Below are positions 1 through 12,600 of a DNA stretch of 64,000 bases, piece after piece. Where the stretch lies: the NCBI GenBank assembly GCA_023634235.1, contig JAMKCF010000006.1:10755751-10819750 (forward strand). The letters are read 5' to 3'. A model generated the notes under the pieces. That model did not search any database, was not told the origin of the DNA, and saw only the letters and a program-made list of their open reading frames with translations. Positions within the stretch are counted from its first letter, which is position 1. Every line of letters starts with the position of its first letter. The position numbers and the translations under genes are program-made. The stretch comes from Pisaster brevispinus (Eukaryota > Echinodermata > Asteroidea > Forcipulatida > Asteriidae).

Positions 1-67
1 ATTACCAAATTATGACCCTACCAATAAATAGTGGCTAATTATGTGATTTTTAACATTTTTTTTACAG

Positions 68-168
68 ACGCTCCCTCTCAGTGGCAGAACATGGTCATTC
101 CAGGCGGTGAGGAGGGCCAATGCCAAGTCAATGCTAACAGTGTCTCCATTCTTGTTGACCACTTCTAG
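68..168 (+). CDS. Probable C-terminal exon of an unidentified + strand gene (partial)
   Basis: A strong acceptor (T-run followed by acag at 61-67) precedes a 101-base exon. In the phase that takes two bases from the previous codon, it encodes about 32 residues ending ...NSVSILVDHF and a TAG at 166-168. This frame looks more protein-like than the other two, one of which stops early. The rest of the gene lies to the left of the window. I do not recognise the family. A 73-codon ORF on the opposite strand overlaps it, so the strand is not certain. Confidence 0.4.
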
Positions 169-3100
169 ACCTGCGCACATACGCAGACACGATTTAGTTA
201 CACGCAAGTCGTCTTTAATAGCTGTAAACATTCATTTATCGTCTACTGACAGTTGTTCCGTTGACACGTAGCATTTAATTTTCACAGTTTGCATTTCCAG
301 TTACATAGTGAGAGATTTTTTAAATGTATTGCAGGAACTGGGCTCCTGATATAGCTTGGTTTTTGGCAACGTAATGCTGTATTAAATGCCAAATTGTCAT
401 GAAAAATACAAGAAAAGTCACAGGTGAAATTTTACCTTTGGCTGTCATGGACTTCTGCTTAGAACTACTGCTCAACTATTACATTTAAGTTTGAACTAAG
501 TTGTAATGAAGCAGAGAACATTCAACTGTAAATAGTTTCCATTTTAGTTTGGTTTTTACCCCCCCCCCCCCCCCCCCCCCCAAGGCATGCAAAGCTCTGG
601 AGCTGTTTTTGGTGTAAACAAATTTTATTACAGATAGTTGCTTGACTTTTGCGTTTAAAAAGTATTTAAGAAGAAAAAAAGCCCCTCATGAAACTGGACA
701 TTTTTATTTAATTTTGATTAGGTTTTAACAGAGTGTTAGTAAACATCAACTTGTAAAAAAAAAGAAGCTCTTCACGATAAAAAGCATAACAAATTGTTGT
801 TTTTAACTGGTCATCTTACAGGTTTTGTAGCTTCGCAGTAAATTTACCTGTTCACATGTTTTTGTGAGGGGTAATTCCCGAATTGACCCCCAGTGGTCAA
901 ATATCTTAACAAATTGTCAAACAGAAACTTGTTGTAATTTGAGCTTTAAAAAGGTTCTCCATGAGTCGTTGTATATCATTCCACAGTGACATTTTTCTGT
1001 ACATTCCAAAACTGACCACAGTTTTTTTTAAATACTTGAATGAAAAAAGAAAAAATAATTTCCAGCCGACTTGATTCAGATTCCACAAGAAGGACTTACT
1101 GATTATTCCAAGCAATGACCTCAACTACCTTAATATCTCATGTTATAACATGCATGGTTTGAAGTGTTCTGACAACTGAGCCTGCTTTTGATTGTTTGAC
1201 AAACTGGGTTCCATAAAAAAAAAAATAAATAAATAAAAAATATTAATTTGTTTGTATGTTTCCGGTTGTTTTTCTTTTACTTTACAAACCATAAGTACTT
1301 TTCAATTCTCATTGTATGTCAATAGTGAGTACTGTTTATTTAATTTTTATGCCTAGCATTCTGAAGGAGTTATGATGAAGATCCGTAGAAAAATTAATAA
1401 TAATATAGTGGGGAAAATAATATATGAGTTTTTAGTATTTTACATTTGATGCATTGTACATAATTGTACTTTTAGAGTGTTTGGGGGAGATTTGATTTAG
1501 ACCCCAATAATAGTAGCATTTTAACCATTCACTAACTTAACCATTAAGGGAACTATGCTTTGTTTTTGTACAAAACCCACGTTGATGAACTTTTTCACAC
1601 ACAAACAAAATTGAAATTCTATTTTAAAATAAGGGGTTTTGTGTGTGTGTGGATGTTTTTATACTGAATGATTGTGAAAGCACTAGTGGATTATATTTTT
1701 AACGTACATCTATAGCTATATGTAGTGATTATGTTGACGATCATCGTTTGATCTTGTATGAGGCATATTACGTTTATTGTAGCTCATTCTGTGTATATCT
1801 TGTTGTAGGAACCAACTGGAGGTCAGTTTCATTGAGCTGCTTAAGCAGCAAGTACAGCTTCACAAAAATTACTACTGAGCAAAAAATTGCAGGAAACCAG
1901 TCAGAAGTGTTGAATGTGACCCAGCATTGTGGCTGGTATTCAATGAATCTGTTTTGTGCTTAGTTACTTGTTGTGCTTCAGCAGCTCCATGAAATTGGGC
2001 TGCCAGGCTGAGGCCATCTTTGATAGATTCCCTGTGTACCAAAGTGTAATTTAACATGCTATTACTCGTAATTTGTTGAAGGGGCCAGGCTATTTTTCAC
2101 TGTAGAAACATATGTTGTGTCCAAATTGAGGGTTACATGTAGACTATCTTGCTACTGCAGCCAACAGCCAGAGCAAATGTCAATCAATCTGAAAATGAAT
2201 ATTCTCCGTAAAATTGTTTGGGGGTTCACTTCTGGTGTGAGCAGTGCATCCAAATTTGGGGTTTGATTCCTGTTTGAGCAATATTAGCCCTACTGAGCCA
2301 CAGAGATTGTATTCAAGAAACCAAAACAATTCACAGTATTGTTGAGTAATCCGTTGATAAAACAATGGGCATTGTGTAAACTCAAATTTCTCTTTCTTTC
2401 AATTTCATGATTATCACCAAGTTAACATTTGATTCTTTTCTTTTGTGTATTTTTTTTTATAAAATATATCAGTTATACATTTGTAATATCCGTAGCTGTA
2501 TATACTCCTTATCAAAGTGACGTTTATACTTATTTAGATGTTAATTTCGTCTCATTTAATCTTGTTTAAAACAAAAATTTATTTGAAAGCGTATCATTTG
2601 CTATTTTTTAGTTATGTTGATTTTGTTAATTTCATTGTGTACAGTATTTCAATACAGCACTTACAATACAGTGCTTTTAACCGATGCTGGTTTGTTCCAT
2701 GACTTTTCCCATTTTTGAAACTCTGTATGGCTTAAGACCTTTGCCATCAGGCAGCAACCGTACATGCCATGTTCCCCATCTACAATAGCTATAATACTGG
2801 TAATATTTCAAGATGTGACCAGTCTATTTACCTGCAAGCCTCAATATGGCTTGTATTGATTTGAACTGAGGAAAAACAAGATGGTTAGCTGCTGCTTGGT
2901 ATTACTACTGCAGAAGAGAAAGCAGGTGTCAAATCAGAGGTTTTGAAATTGAGTTTAGTGTGAGCATGGGACCAGCCTCTTACTCTTGTATACTATGTAG
3001 GTATGTTTGAGGTTCCTTGACTTCTCTCGTTATTCCAATAGAAATATAACATGGAGAATTCTGTGTGTAGTTGTCAGTGCGTATCTGCTTTGAGGCAATT

Positions 3101-4594
3101 CATTCTCGCTGCTGTTGTAGCTGTGCAGCCAATTGCTGCCAACTCTGGTAAATCTGGTGGACTTTGCCATAAGACTTCCCATGGTATTGATACTTTATGT
3201 CCACAGCTGACATAGAGGGCACATGCATGGCAGACACAGACGACAATTTAGCTCAGCATTCTCCAGTTTGTACATTTATGGTTATTCCATCAATAGTGAG
3301 TATAGTCTCTAGAGTGAAGTACTATAGTATCAAAGTGTGGAGATTCTTTGACGATCAAGTCATTATGAAATGCACATTAATTACCAAGTTGAATTTTTGT
3401 AATCAGTGTAATAATTCTGTACATATTATATGTTTAGTGACATCCGAGGATATACACTGCAGTTTTATCCAACCACAAATATTATGCAAAGTTCTGTGTC
3501 ACCATTTGAATAAGATTTTCAATCATTTTGAATTAGTCGACAGTTGACTTTGTCATTTACAGTGACTTACTTGTCATGAGATTTCCAGTACAATTTTCAA
3601 ACTTTGCCGCTGTGTAACCAGCTGAACAGAAGTGCCTTAGTTTAACATGCCCAGGCGGTACTACCAGTGAATTATAATCAGAGATGAACGATTACTATAA
3701 GCACATTAAAAGGTTTTCCCAAATTGCGTAAGTTCCTCAATCTTGTTTGTTTTTGTTAAGAGCTTTTGCTTGTAACCATGGCATTAAATAGAAAAGGCTA
3801 CACACCGTTTTCCATGCTTGGATTCTTACCTTAATAGCTCATTTAACTCAAGTCACTCCTTCTATATGAAGAACAAAACTGAAATGTACATGCATAACTT
3901 TACAACAATGTCCACACTTCTACAAGCTAATTGAGGCCAAGATGGTGTACGACCAAAATAATTCTGCGGAAAGCTCATTCCATATGATCTTGTATATAAG
4001 GGAATAGCGTCAATAAGTTGCTGATAAAACACTTCATTCATTTTTTTTTCATTTACTACTCGAATAATATCCGGAACCAAGCCACTAGTTTTAAATATTC
4101 ATTCCTTTATTATAGATATATGACAAAAATTAAACGTTACATTAATTTAGAATATTTTAATAGCAGTTTAATCCGTTTTGTTTTAATATGTGGTACTAAC
4201 TATTTTGTGTTTTTCTAATTTAATTTTTGACACTCACTGGAGCTGTAAAAAATTAAGATGTAGTTATGCTGCTCTATCTGTAGAGACAACTAAAGGTTTG
4301 AGACAAAGGAGAAATAAATGTAAAATCCCATCACAAATAAGTAGTACTTTCATATCTTGTCTTCTGTTGTGAATTGTCAAGCTTCCTTTTTGTTAAATAA
4401 CAGTGAATTATTCTTTGGGGGGAGGGCCTTTGATATTTGTTGAGTTTAACGATATCTAACGTAGAGTATTCAAAATGAATCCACAAACCATGACCATAAT
4501 ACAGTTGGGTAAGGGTGTACCCTCATGCTTAAAGGTTCAACCCTAACTTTAACTGATAGTGGTACAACAGCACTGTAAAACAACCAAACCTAAC
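169..4594 (+). other. Probable 3' UTR grading into intergenic DNA, no gene seen
   Basis: This AT-rich DNA follows the putative terminal exon. It contains a run of 23 C at 559-581 and AATAAA-like poly(A) signal candidates near 1225-1240. A short remnant of the AATTTCATAGAGCTGC foldback family lies near 1975-2000. ORFs here are short and show no recognisable domains. Where the transcript ends cannot be decided from sequence alone. Confidence 0.4.
559..581. repeat. Poly-C homopolymer (23 C)
   Basis: An uninterrupted run of C read directly from the sequence. Its length is likely to vary between individuals or be affected by sequencing error. Confidence 0.9.
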
Positions 4595-4980
4595 TGGCAG
4601 GGCTAAAATTTAGGGTAACATTCCACGAGACCGCAGTGCTTGTAGCTAAAAATGTTTACCAGACCAGAATTTATTTTACAAGACCAGAATCTTCGTAAGA
4701 AAGAGCTTTCTACAAAGTGAGACATGTCAATTGTTATTTGAACAATCTCATTTTTCTTATGGATAAGTTTATTTTGATACTCAACTAAACTGTATTTACC
4801 AGACCCCAAGTCAACATTTGAACATCATTTCTTTGTTAAAGATACTACACAGTGAGGTTTTATTATTCAAGTGATAAATACAAGACTGCTGGACTTGTCC
4901 CTTAATGAGTTTACTGGCCCAGGGCTAAAATCACTGGCCTTTGGGTCTGCAGTCCAATGTAAATTTCAAGCCCTCACAGA
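4595..4980 (+). repeat. Dispersed repeat family R1, copy 1
   Basis: Shares an ordered series of short blocks with 20422-20790 in the same orientation. The blocks include 'gcttgtagct', 'ttaccagaccaga', 'gaccagaatc', 'gagctttctaca', 'acaagactgct' and 'ctgcagtcca'. The two copies have many small indels, as expected of old interspersed repeats. I see no coding capacity. Confidence 0.7.
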
Positions 4981-7900
4981 GTTGCATATACATGACGCCA
5001 AGATATATCCTCAATTCACAATTAGTTTTTGGAAATAAATATTCTACATGATTCACAGACCCTAGCCATATCTCACATGCGACCCTTTCCCCATATTTGT
5101 TGGGTTGTTCATGATGCTGGGGATACTTAAAAAAAAAAAACTTTTCAAGATCATCCATTGCTTAGGCTTTGACTGGTTGATGATGGTTTCCTTAATTATT
5201 AAGCATTCTGGTACAACTCGCTATTGGAAGAAAAGAAGAAACTTTGCATACTGCCCGCCAACCTGAAGCACGTGTAGAGGTACTTTTCAATCATTTCGAT
5301 AGTAGTTATTAAGCAAGTTCTTCCTACAGAAGTTAACCACTACAAGTAAATCGTGCAGGTACAATCATGTGTAAATCTTGGTTGGAAGAAGCTTTTGGTG
5401 TGCTCTCAACGTTTTGAACACTCTTCTCAAATGGCACCATGAAAGAATACATTGTACAATCATTACAATCCTACGTTTCCCAGAAATATGCATTAAATTA
5501 GAAATTAAAACAAAAACAAAAAGAAACTGAATTGACATTGCAAACTATTTTAGCAACCAAAGTGACCTGTGGTATTAATGCCAACGGTACTAACTGACTC
5601 GCATTTCCACCGAGATTCATCAATTCAAAGACTCTGCCTGGGTCTTGTATGACTATTGCTACTTTTTAAAATGAAAACTTTATCACAATTTCTGCTCGTC
5701 TTTGATAATATAGGCTCAAACTTAATAGGATTACAAGATCTTCTTTTGACCACATTCACCTCGCGTCTTCACACATGATAAATATCAGTTGCGCCATTTT
5801 GGGAGTCGGGTCGCTCATATGTTACTGTGCAGTGTGCACTTTGGCGACATGGGCATGGTTAGACATGCACCACATGCAATTTTACTTCCAAAAAGGCAGA
5901 CTGTAACTGTGTGTGATGATGTCAGTGGAACGGGCCAATATGCTTTAAGTACAATCAATACATGCTAACTAAAATACTGAATTGGGTAAACTCATCATTC
6001 TGAATAGAGGTGACTGCTAATGAGCCACATCGTTACCAGGCAAAGTAATGTTCAAATTACAAACAGAATAATAATAGAGGCACATAAGTTGTCACAAACA
6101 AACCCGTGATTTAAATAAAATTTTTAACAATTATCAAGGAGAATAACAACAAAAAAACAAAATTAGTTGTTTTAAAAATAAGACGTTGAACAACAGAAGC
6201 AAATAAATTTGATGAAATCATCACAGTTAAATCATGGTGGTATGATTATACAAGTCACGAAGGAAGTTTCAATGATTTTGTTCTTGATTGGTGTACAAAA
6301 TCTTGACTGTTATAGGATGAGAAAGTGAGTACAGAAAGTTCACTGGCACTGAACATAATTAAAGGAAAATAAAATGGCTATCTTGAAAGACGGGCTCCAA
6401 GGTATAAAAATCACAAATGCCAAATTTGAAGATGAAGGCTTAGGCAATCTTGTTTAAACTTACAGGGTTGAGAGTCATTGCTGTCAAAAGGTCTGAAAAC
6501 GGGATCCAGATCAGAGATCTTAGGAGGTATGCTGAACTAGACTTATAAATTTGCGAGGAGCTTCTGTGAACAGTTTAGCTTGAGAAATTGATCAAAGAGC
6601 AGGATTTCTTCATATCTTAGCCAATTTTTCACTAGGCAGACATAAACAGGTCTAGTTCAGATCGTTCTGAAATTTTTACAGTTTCATTTTCTGGAATTTT
6701 GTTTTCAATTTAAAACAATATGAATAACTGAATTCCTCATTGAACCAACATTGTTCCATCTTTCTAAAGATTGAGGAAAGCAGATATAGTATAAGCACTT
6801 CACCTAACAGTCATGAATTTTCTGAGCAAACTCGTCCACACACAAGTAAAATTTTGCATATATTTAAATCTCAAAGCTAAACCGACAGATAATGTACAAA
6901 ATAAAATGTGGATAAAATACTCTCTGAAAAAACTGAAGACAAAAAAAGTATCAAAAGCTAACTACATTCATAACCAACTATACACAAGGAAACATTACTT
7001 TTTACTACTCTTTTAAAAAGACGAGCTTATAAATGATATGACATCAATATTAGATTATGTTAGTATCCCAAAACAACAATTTTTTTGTTACCTAAAATAT
7101 TTGTGTAGATGTACTATACAGGTTTATATTTCATTTTGGCAAATTTTGGAAATGTTACAGAGGTAAATGTACAGCATAACTATTAAATTTCTGTTCACAA
7201 ACGACCCGACTTATCAACACACTTTCGTTCAACTGTCCAAAATATGTCCAACTAAAAAATATAAAAACAAACTTCCACTTCAATTTACCAGTACCATGAA
7301 GCCCCCTCAATGCACTGACCAATCACAACTGCGCCCAAAAATCAGACAAAAATTTGGCAAATCAATATCCCATTATGAAATATAAACACAATTCTGCTGC
7401 TTTTGTTGCTTGATATGCGGCATGATGTAACCCCCACCCCCCTTCTCATTGTGTTCTGGAAATCTTAGCAGTTCTTTAGGTGGCGTGCCTTCTCTACAAG
7501 GAGGAATAATAATTGGCCCTAATGGAAAAGGAGGAACAATTTTTGGGTACAAGGGCTTCCCTACATGCATGTACTTATGGTATATGCTGTTCATGCAATG
7601 CAATGTTATTAGATTCTTCAGGCTACTCAAGAAAAAAGAATTTTGCTGATTTTTCTGAGGGCTAACAAAATCAGCATCAGATTAGAGTAGGAAGAAGAAA
7701 ATCATGCCTGAAGAGGGGAAAAGTGTCTTGAAGCATAGAGACTTGTTTTTGTTTCTGTTTTTTCCCCTTTTTTTTGGGGGGGGGGGCTCCCTCTGCCACA
7801 TATCAGGTCTGACATGGGGCACAGCAAGACACGTGTATCATTCACGCTTACCATAAGGGCACAGTTGATGGACAGTCGCCATGGTGGGTGGGGTTTCAAT

Positions 7901-9180
7901 GGATCACTTCATTGTTACATTTCCATATACCTGTAAATTGTCCCTTTCTTAAAATACGTTTTCAAATCACATTTCCCTTCTGACAATATGTTTTTTTTTC
8001 TTTGTAAACTCATTTTCTTTGAATGAGATATTAAAAATATAAACTGACAAGACACTGATCGAAAAAGAACAAGAAGGAATATTTCCTTTTGATATAATAT
8101 TTAAATACTGTACATATAATGTGTAAGAAAATTACATTATTCTTTGCTATGCTGGACTTGAATTTCAGGAGAATCTTCTGAGCAAACCACAGAACATGGT
8201 TTGAACCTCAAAACTTTCACTGAACCAGAAATACTTTTTCACAAGACTTGCAAAACTTTCAGGAGGAGCAACAGGCTGGAAACCCTAACTAATAACTTAG
8301 CAAGCCTTACAAGTATGTCTTCACATTTTTTGGGCAGAACAAAACACTAGACTGCCCCAGTTTATTTTATTCATGAATTTTACTTGTTTATTTATTAATT
8401 CTGTTTGTGAAGCCAAAGATTCTCAGAAAAGCGAACTTAACCACTACATACCGGCCAAGAGCCCCAAAGCAGAGAGGCGGGGAAGGAAGTTTCAGTTTTA
8501 GGTGTGGGAGGAAAACCCCAGAGAATTTTTCCAGGGAAAAGCCAACTCGACTGCCCCGTTGCTTGCCGTTGTTTGGTTCAGAGGTTATTAGACTCAGACA
8601 ATTGGTCCAGTGGATAGTCATGATCAGTTTTATATATACATGTGTATCCATATATGTGTATCCATATATATATATATAATTAGTAGGGGAGATGGCCTTA
8701 GCTTCCGATCCAAACCGGAACTTCGTCAGAGGCATAAACAAGAACGAACACAAACATTTATGTATTTTTTGGGGGGGTGGGTGGGGTTGAAGGGGGGGGG
8801 GAGTCAACCTTGCTATAAGCAAAACTGAAAATAAAATAAATTTAATATTACTGAAGGGAAGGTACAACATTGGTTAAAATGGTGATCAAACCTTTTTTGA
8901 ATGTGAATTCCGAAACTGACTGAACTAATTAATTTTCAGTTGGTTAATTTAGTTGAAAATCGAGCTGGGAAAAAAATTACCGAGTATTTTCTTCAGTTTT
9001 TAAAGACGCAATCTTTAAAAAGCTGTCATTTGACTTTGTTTCATTCAACATAAATACAACAGTTGCATATTGTCTTCTAAAAATATGGAACTCTCCGGCC
9101 TAGATTTGGATGAATATTTCTTGGACAATGAGAGAGACTTTGGGATGGGAGGAGGCAGGAGAGATACCAGTTAGACTTAC
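4981..9180. other. Intergenic DNA without a supportable gene
   Basis: AT-rich sequence with short ORFs and no recognisable domain. A (TA)n-rich patch lies at about 8630-8680, with G-rich runs near 7780 and 8770-8800. Several TTTATT motifs at 8361-8400 would read AATAAA on the minus strand and could end a roughly 1.3 kb 3' UTR of the ATF2-type gene whose stop codon is at 9697. That assignment is inference. Confidence 0.4.
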
Positions 9181-9181
9181 A

Positions 9182-9380
9182 GTGGCTTGTCATGGCCGAG
9201 AGGTCTAGTGCAACAGACTCAAGTTCTGGTGGCTAAGTCACCAGGGTGTGAGTTCAAATCCCGGTCCTTGACACTTGTGTCCTTGAGCAAGACACTAAAG
9301 ATTCCTGGGCTGCGCACATTTCCGAGAACACAAGTCTACTGCCACCTAGCAGTCCCAAAAGCTTTCCTTTGGAATGCAAC
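9182..9380 (+). repeat. tRNA-derived SINE-like repeat, family S1
   Basis: The head resembles a tRNA gene: an A-box-like region near 9187-9205 and a B-box-like 'agttcaaatcc' near 9251-9262. It continues as 'gacacttgtgtccttgagca'. The same tail recurs at 16667-16895 and more weakly at 11690-11880. It does not fold as a clean tRNA in my reading, so I call it a SINE. Confidence 0.6.
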
Positions 9381-9696
9381 GCATTGAATGATTTTTTAAA
9401 CAATCAGTGTTGTACCTGTCCTTCAACAATTTGTAAATGATAATTCTGGGAAGAATTAAACAGATTTCCTGTGAATGGAAATCCACATGGTTTTCAGCAA
9501 ACCAGTAACAACTAGTCATTTGCTAGTTTGAACGAACTTTCCAAAAATTCTATATATATAAATAATTATTACGTTGTATAAAAAAAACCCTCACATTACG
9601 CAAGATGTGATGTCAAAGGTCATTAACAGCTCAGCCGTGGGGTGAATCACTCTTAAGAGGGAGGGGGGTGATTCACTGTAAGTGGGTGTGGTCACG

Positions 9697-12600
9697 TCAC
9701 CTTTGGAGCTGTCGGCCATCTTCCTCTGCATGATGCTGATTGGAGGTGGAGGTTTGAGCCCCGTCCCCACTGTCAGATGGATTCTGCACAGCAGCTAAAA
9801 AACAAAAAAATAAGTGTTTAGTTAAATATTGAATAACTATTAAAAACAAAAGGCCAACACAATATTGATGTTTACCATCTTAAAAGAGAATGTGGCAATT
9901 GTAAACTCGAAAGGAAGGTAGGCACTCTTTCAATGAATTGTACTGTTGGTCTTGTTTAAAGTGGTTAAAAAAAACCCACTTTGGGTCGGTATTTGGAAAA
10001 GATTTTTGTGACCACCAGCAGTTAAGTTTTTCGGAATTCTTTGGAGCTTCTGGAGAAACTGTTTTCCTTTAAAAAAAAAAATGTACCACAATGAGACCCT
10101 GACTTGACAAAGGAAGAACATGAAAAAAATTATCATAATAAGCACCGGAATTTGATGTTGTCTTGTGAGAAAATATGAGTAGGCACTAACCATGATTTGC
10201 AGAACCTCAGCCATAAGCCACAACCGGTAATCTGCCATGGTATGTTGGAATCTCAGAACGCTTAGACTTACCTCCCATTAAGCTAAATACAATGGTTAAC
10301 ATCGGTGACAGCCTGTCCATTCTAGTATGCTACATTTGTGGACAACAGGGCAAAGGTCTGGAATCGGGGAATCTACAATAACCCCCTGAAAAAGGGATAT
10401 TACGAGGCATGATTTCCAGTACCTTCTGTCTCTCATTGAGTGAGTGAAATGAAGTGAGTACGGAAGGTGCTGACCTGTGCACACTACACAATGGAATGTC
10501 TGGGTGGATATTTCTGTCAGCCGTCCGGCTGCCAGCAACAAATTGAGGGCGCTTCAAATGTTCTGGTCAAAAGTAACCGCCTGCCGTATGCCAGTCCAGA
10601 ATAACAGAGACATATACGTCATCCGACTTCAAGTGGTTAATAATGAGTCACCAGATAGAGTTGGCAAATCACTATTTGGAGCTGATTACTTACCTGCTAG
10701 GATGTTACCGTGAGTCTGTCTTTGCATGATGGTGACTGGGCAATCATTATGGGCCAGCAAAAGCTGCTTCAGTTTGGCTACTTCCTCCCGTAGTTTTGTC
10801 ACCTCAGACTATAGAAAGGGGTGGGGGAAAATAAAGGACCTGTTAAGGGTTAGCATCTTTTGCGTAGTTGAAATACAATCTAAGACCGTGTCGGAATTGA
10901 TGAGTTTGGAAGTGGCTACGGCTAGATCGCTGAAAGCCTGGGCGACTAGTAATATTCAGTACTGGACTAGTTGAGCTTCAATTAGTGGCCACTTTTTAAG
11001 TTGTCGTGGTGGTGCACTTAACCGGGTAGTGGAATAGTGGCAGTCACGACTAGACAAAGCAGTTGGGACTTTGACACTAGCCCAGGCCTAGTTAGGTGCA
11101 GGTTAAAGAGGTTTTTTGCCGTTAAGACACTGAGCTATGGCATAGCGCGTCCTTTCTTGTAAGAAAGCTGCCAAATTCAAAATAAGTAGTATTTAAACAA
11201 CGCCAGGTGTACTGCTGAATACTGTAACATTGAATGTAGCCCCCTCTAATATCCATTTCCTCCCTTAAATGTATTAAACAGGATTGGTAGAGCTGACTAG
11301 TTGCACACAGTGTTCATGTTTTGTGTGATCAACCATATACATGGAATAACAAACCTGTGAAAATTTGGGCTTAATCCGTTGTGCGAGTCAGGAGAAAATA
11401 GTGGAAAACCATGCACACATTATCCTTCGTTTTGGTAGTAACAACCAAAACCACCTGTTGCATTTTTAAAAAAGGTTTTCAGATACAGTTTTTGCGAATA
11501 TTATGACTAATCAGAGAGAAATACTGCACAGAAAAACAAGTTTTACTATTAACTTCATAATCAGTATTCTTTCAGACTTAAATCAAACAGTGCCTTTTTT
11601 TATCCTCACTAATCATGTACCATACCTTTAAACAGAGCAACAAATTTGCTTAAAAAAAAGAAGAAAAAAAGAGTATGGTCCGATTCCCAGCCATGACACT
11701 TGTCTCCTTAACCAATTAACCATAGTTGCTTCTCTTAACCCAGGAGTAAAATGGGAACCTACGAGGGCTGAGACAGTCTTGTGTTGGACTGAGACCTGTA
11801 TAAGTAGCTTGGCGTTGTATGCTACCCAGGGAGTTTGACAAAGTTGGAATGGTTGAAGTATGCCTGAGCACTCATTATTTTTTTTCTACTATGTATGTGG
11901 AGCTATGTTCGAATTATAAGATTTACATAGCACCATGTAATGGTTGAAAAGGTGCTGTGGCGCAATCTGCAGTCAACCCTACCAGAAAACACCCGGGCAA
12001 ACCCCTCTCTTAACAACAAGTGTACTGGGTTTTTTTTATGTGCATCACACAACACATGGAACCTACAGCTTACATCCCATCCGAAGGAGTAAGTAATAAC
12101 GGTTAAGTGTCTTGCTTAGTCCTTAACTCAAGTGTCAAGACCAGGACTCGAACCCACACTCTGCTGATTAGAAACAACAGAACTTGAGTTTGGTGCTCTT
12201 GATTGCACGGCCACGCCATCGCACAAGTAATGTTATAAAGCACCTTGATCTAGCTACTAGGATAGGCGTGCTAAGCACCAAATATGAACATCTTACACTC
12301 AGTATGTTGTTAGTGCTGTTCAAGTCGTCTGCTTTCTGCTCCAGACTGGTAATCCAGACTTTACGTTTGTTTCGGCACCGAGTTGCAGCAGCTCGATTTC
12401 TCTCCAGGAAGCGTTCTCTCTTCTCGTCGGGGCTCATGTCAGAATTACGGCGTTTTCTCTTGCTGCTGCAGAACATTAACAAGAAAAGTAAATAAACGTT
12501 AAGGAAAGAAAAAGAAAGAAGGCTTAAAACCCTGCAGCGAGGGACCAGGGCCCAATTTCATAAAGCTATTCAGCAGAAAATTCTGCTCAGCAAATTTCTT

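Noticed and set aside
10..231. 73-codon minus-strand ORF at the left edge
   Set aside because: Overlaps a + strand exon with a strong acceptor and a terminal stop; no domain or splice signal supports the minus strand.
7373..7630. 85-codon minus-strand ORF with a Pro/Gly-rich segment
   Set aside because: Both strands are open here, there is no splice-consistent neighbour, and the stretch includes C-runs. Could not be tied to a family.
8388..8870. 160-codon minus-strand ORF with proline and simple-sequence stretches
   Set aside because: Composed of G-runs, a (TA)n-like microsatellite and repeat-like sequence; no coding pattern or start context.
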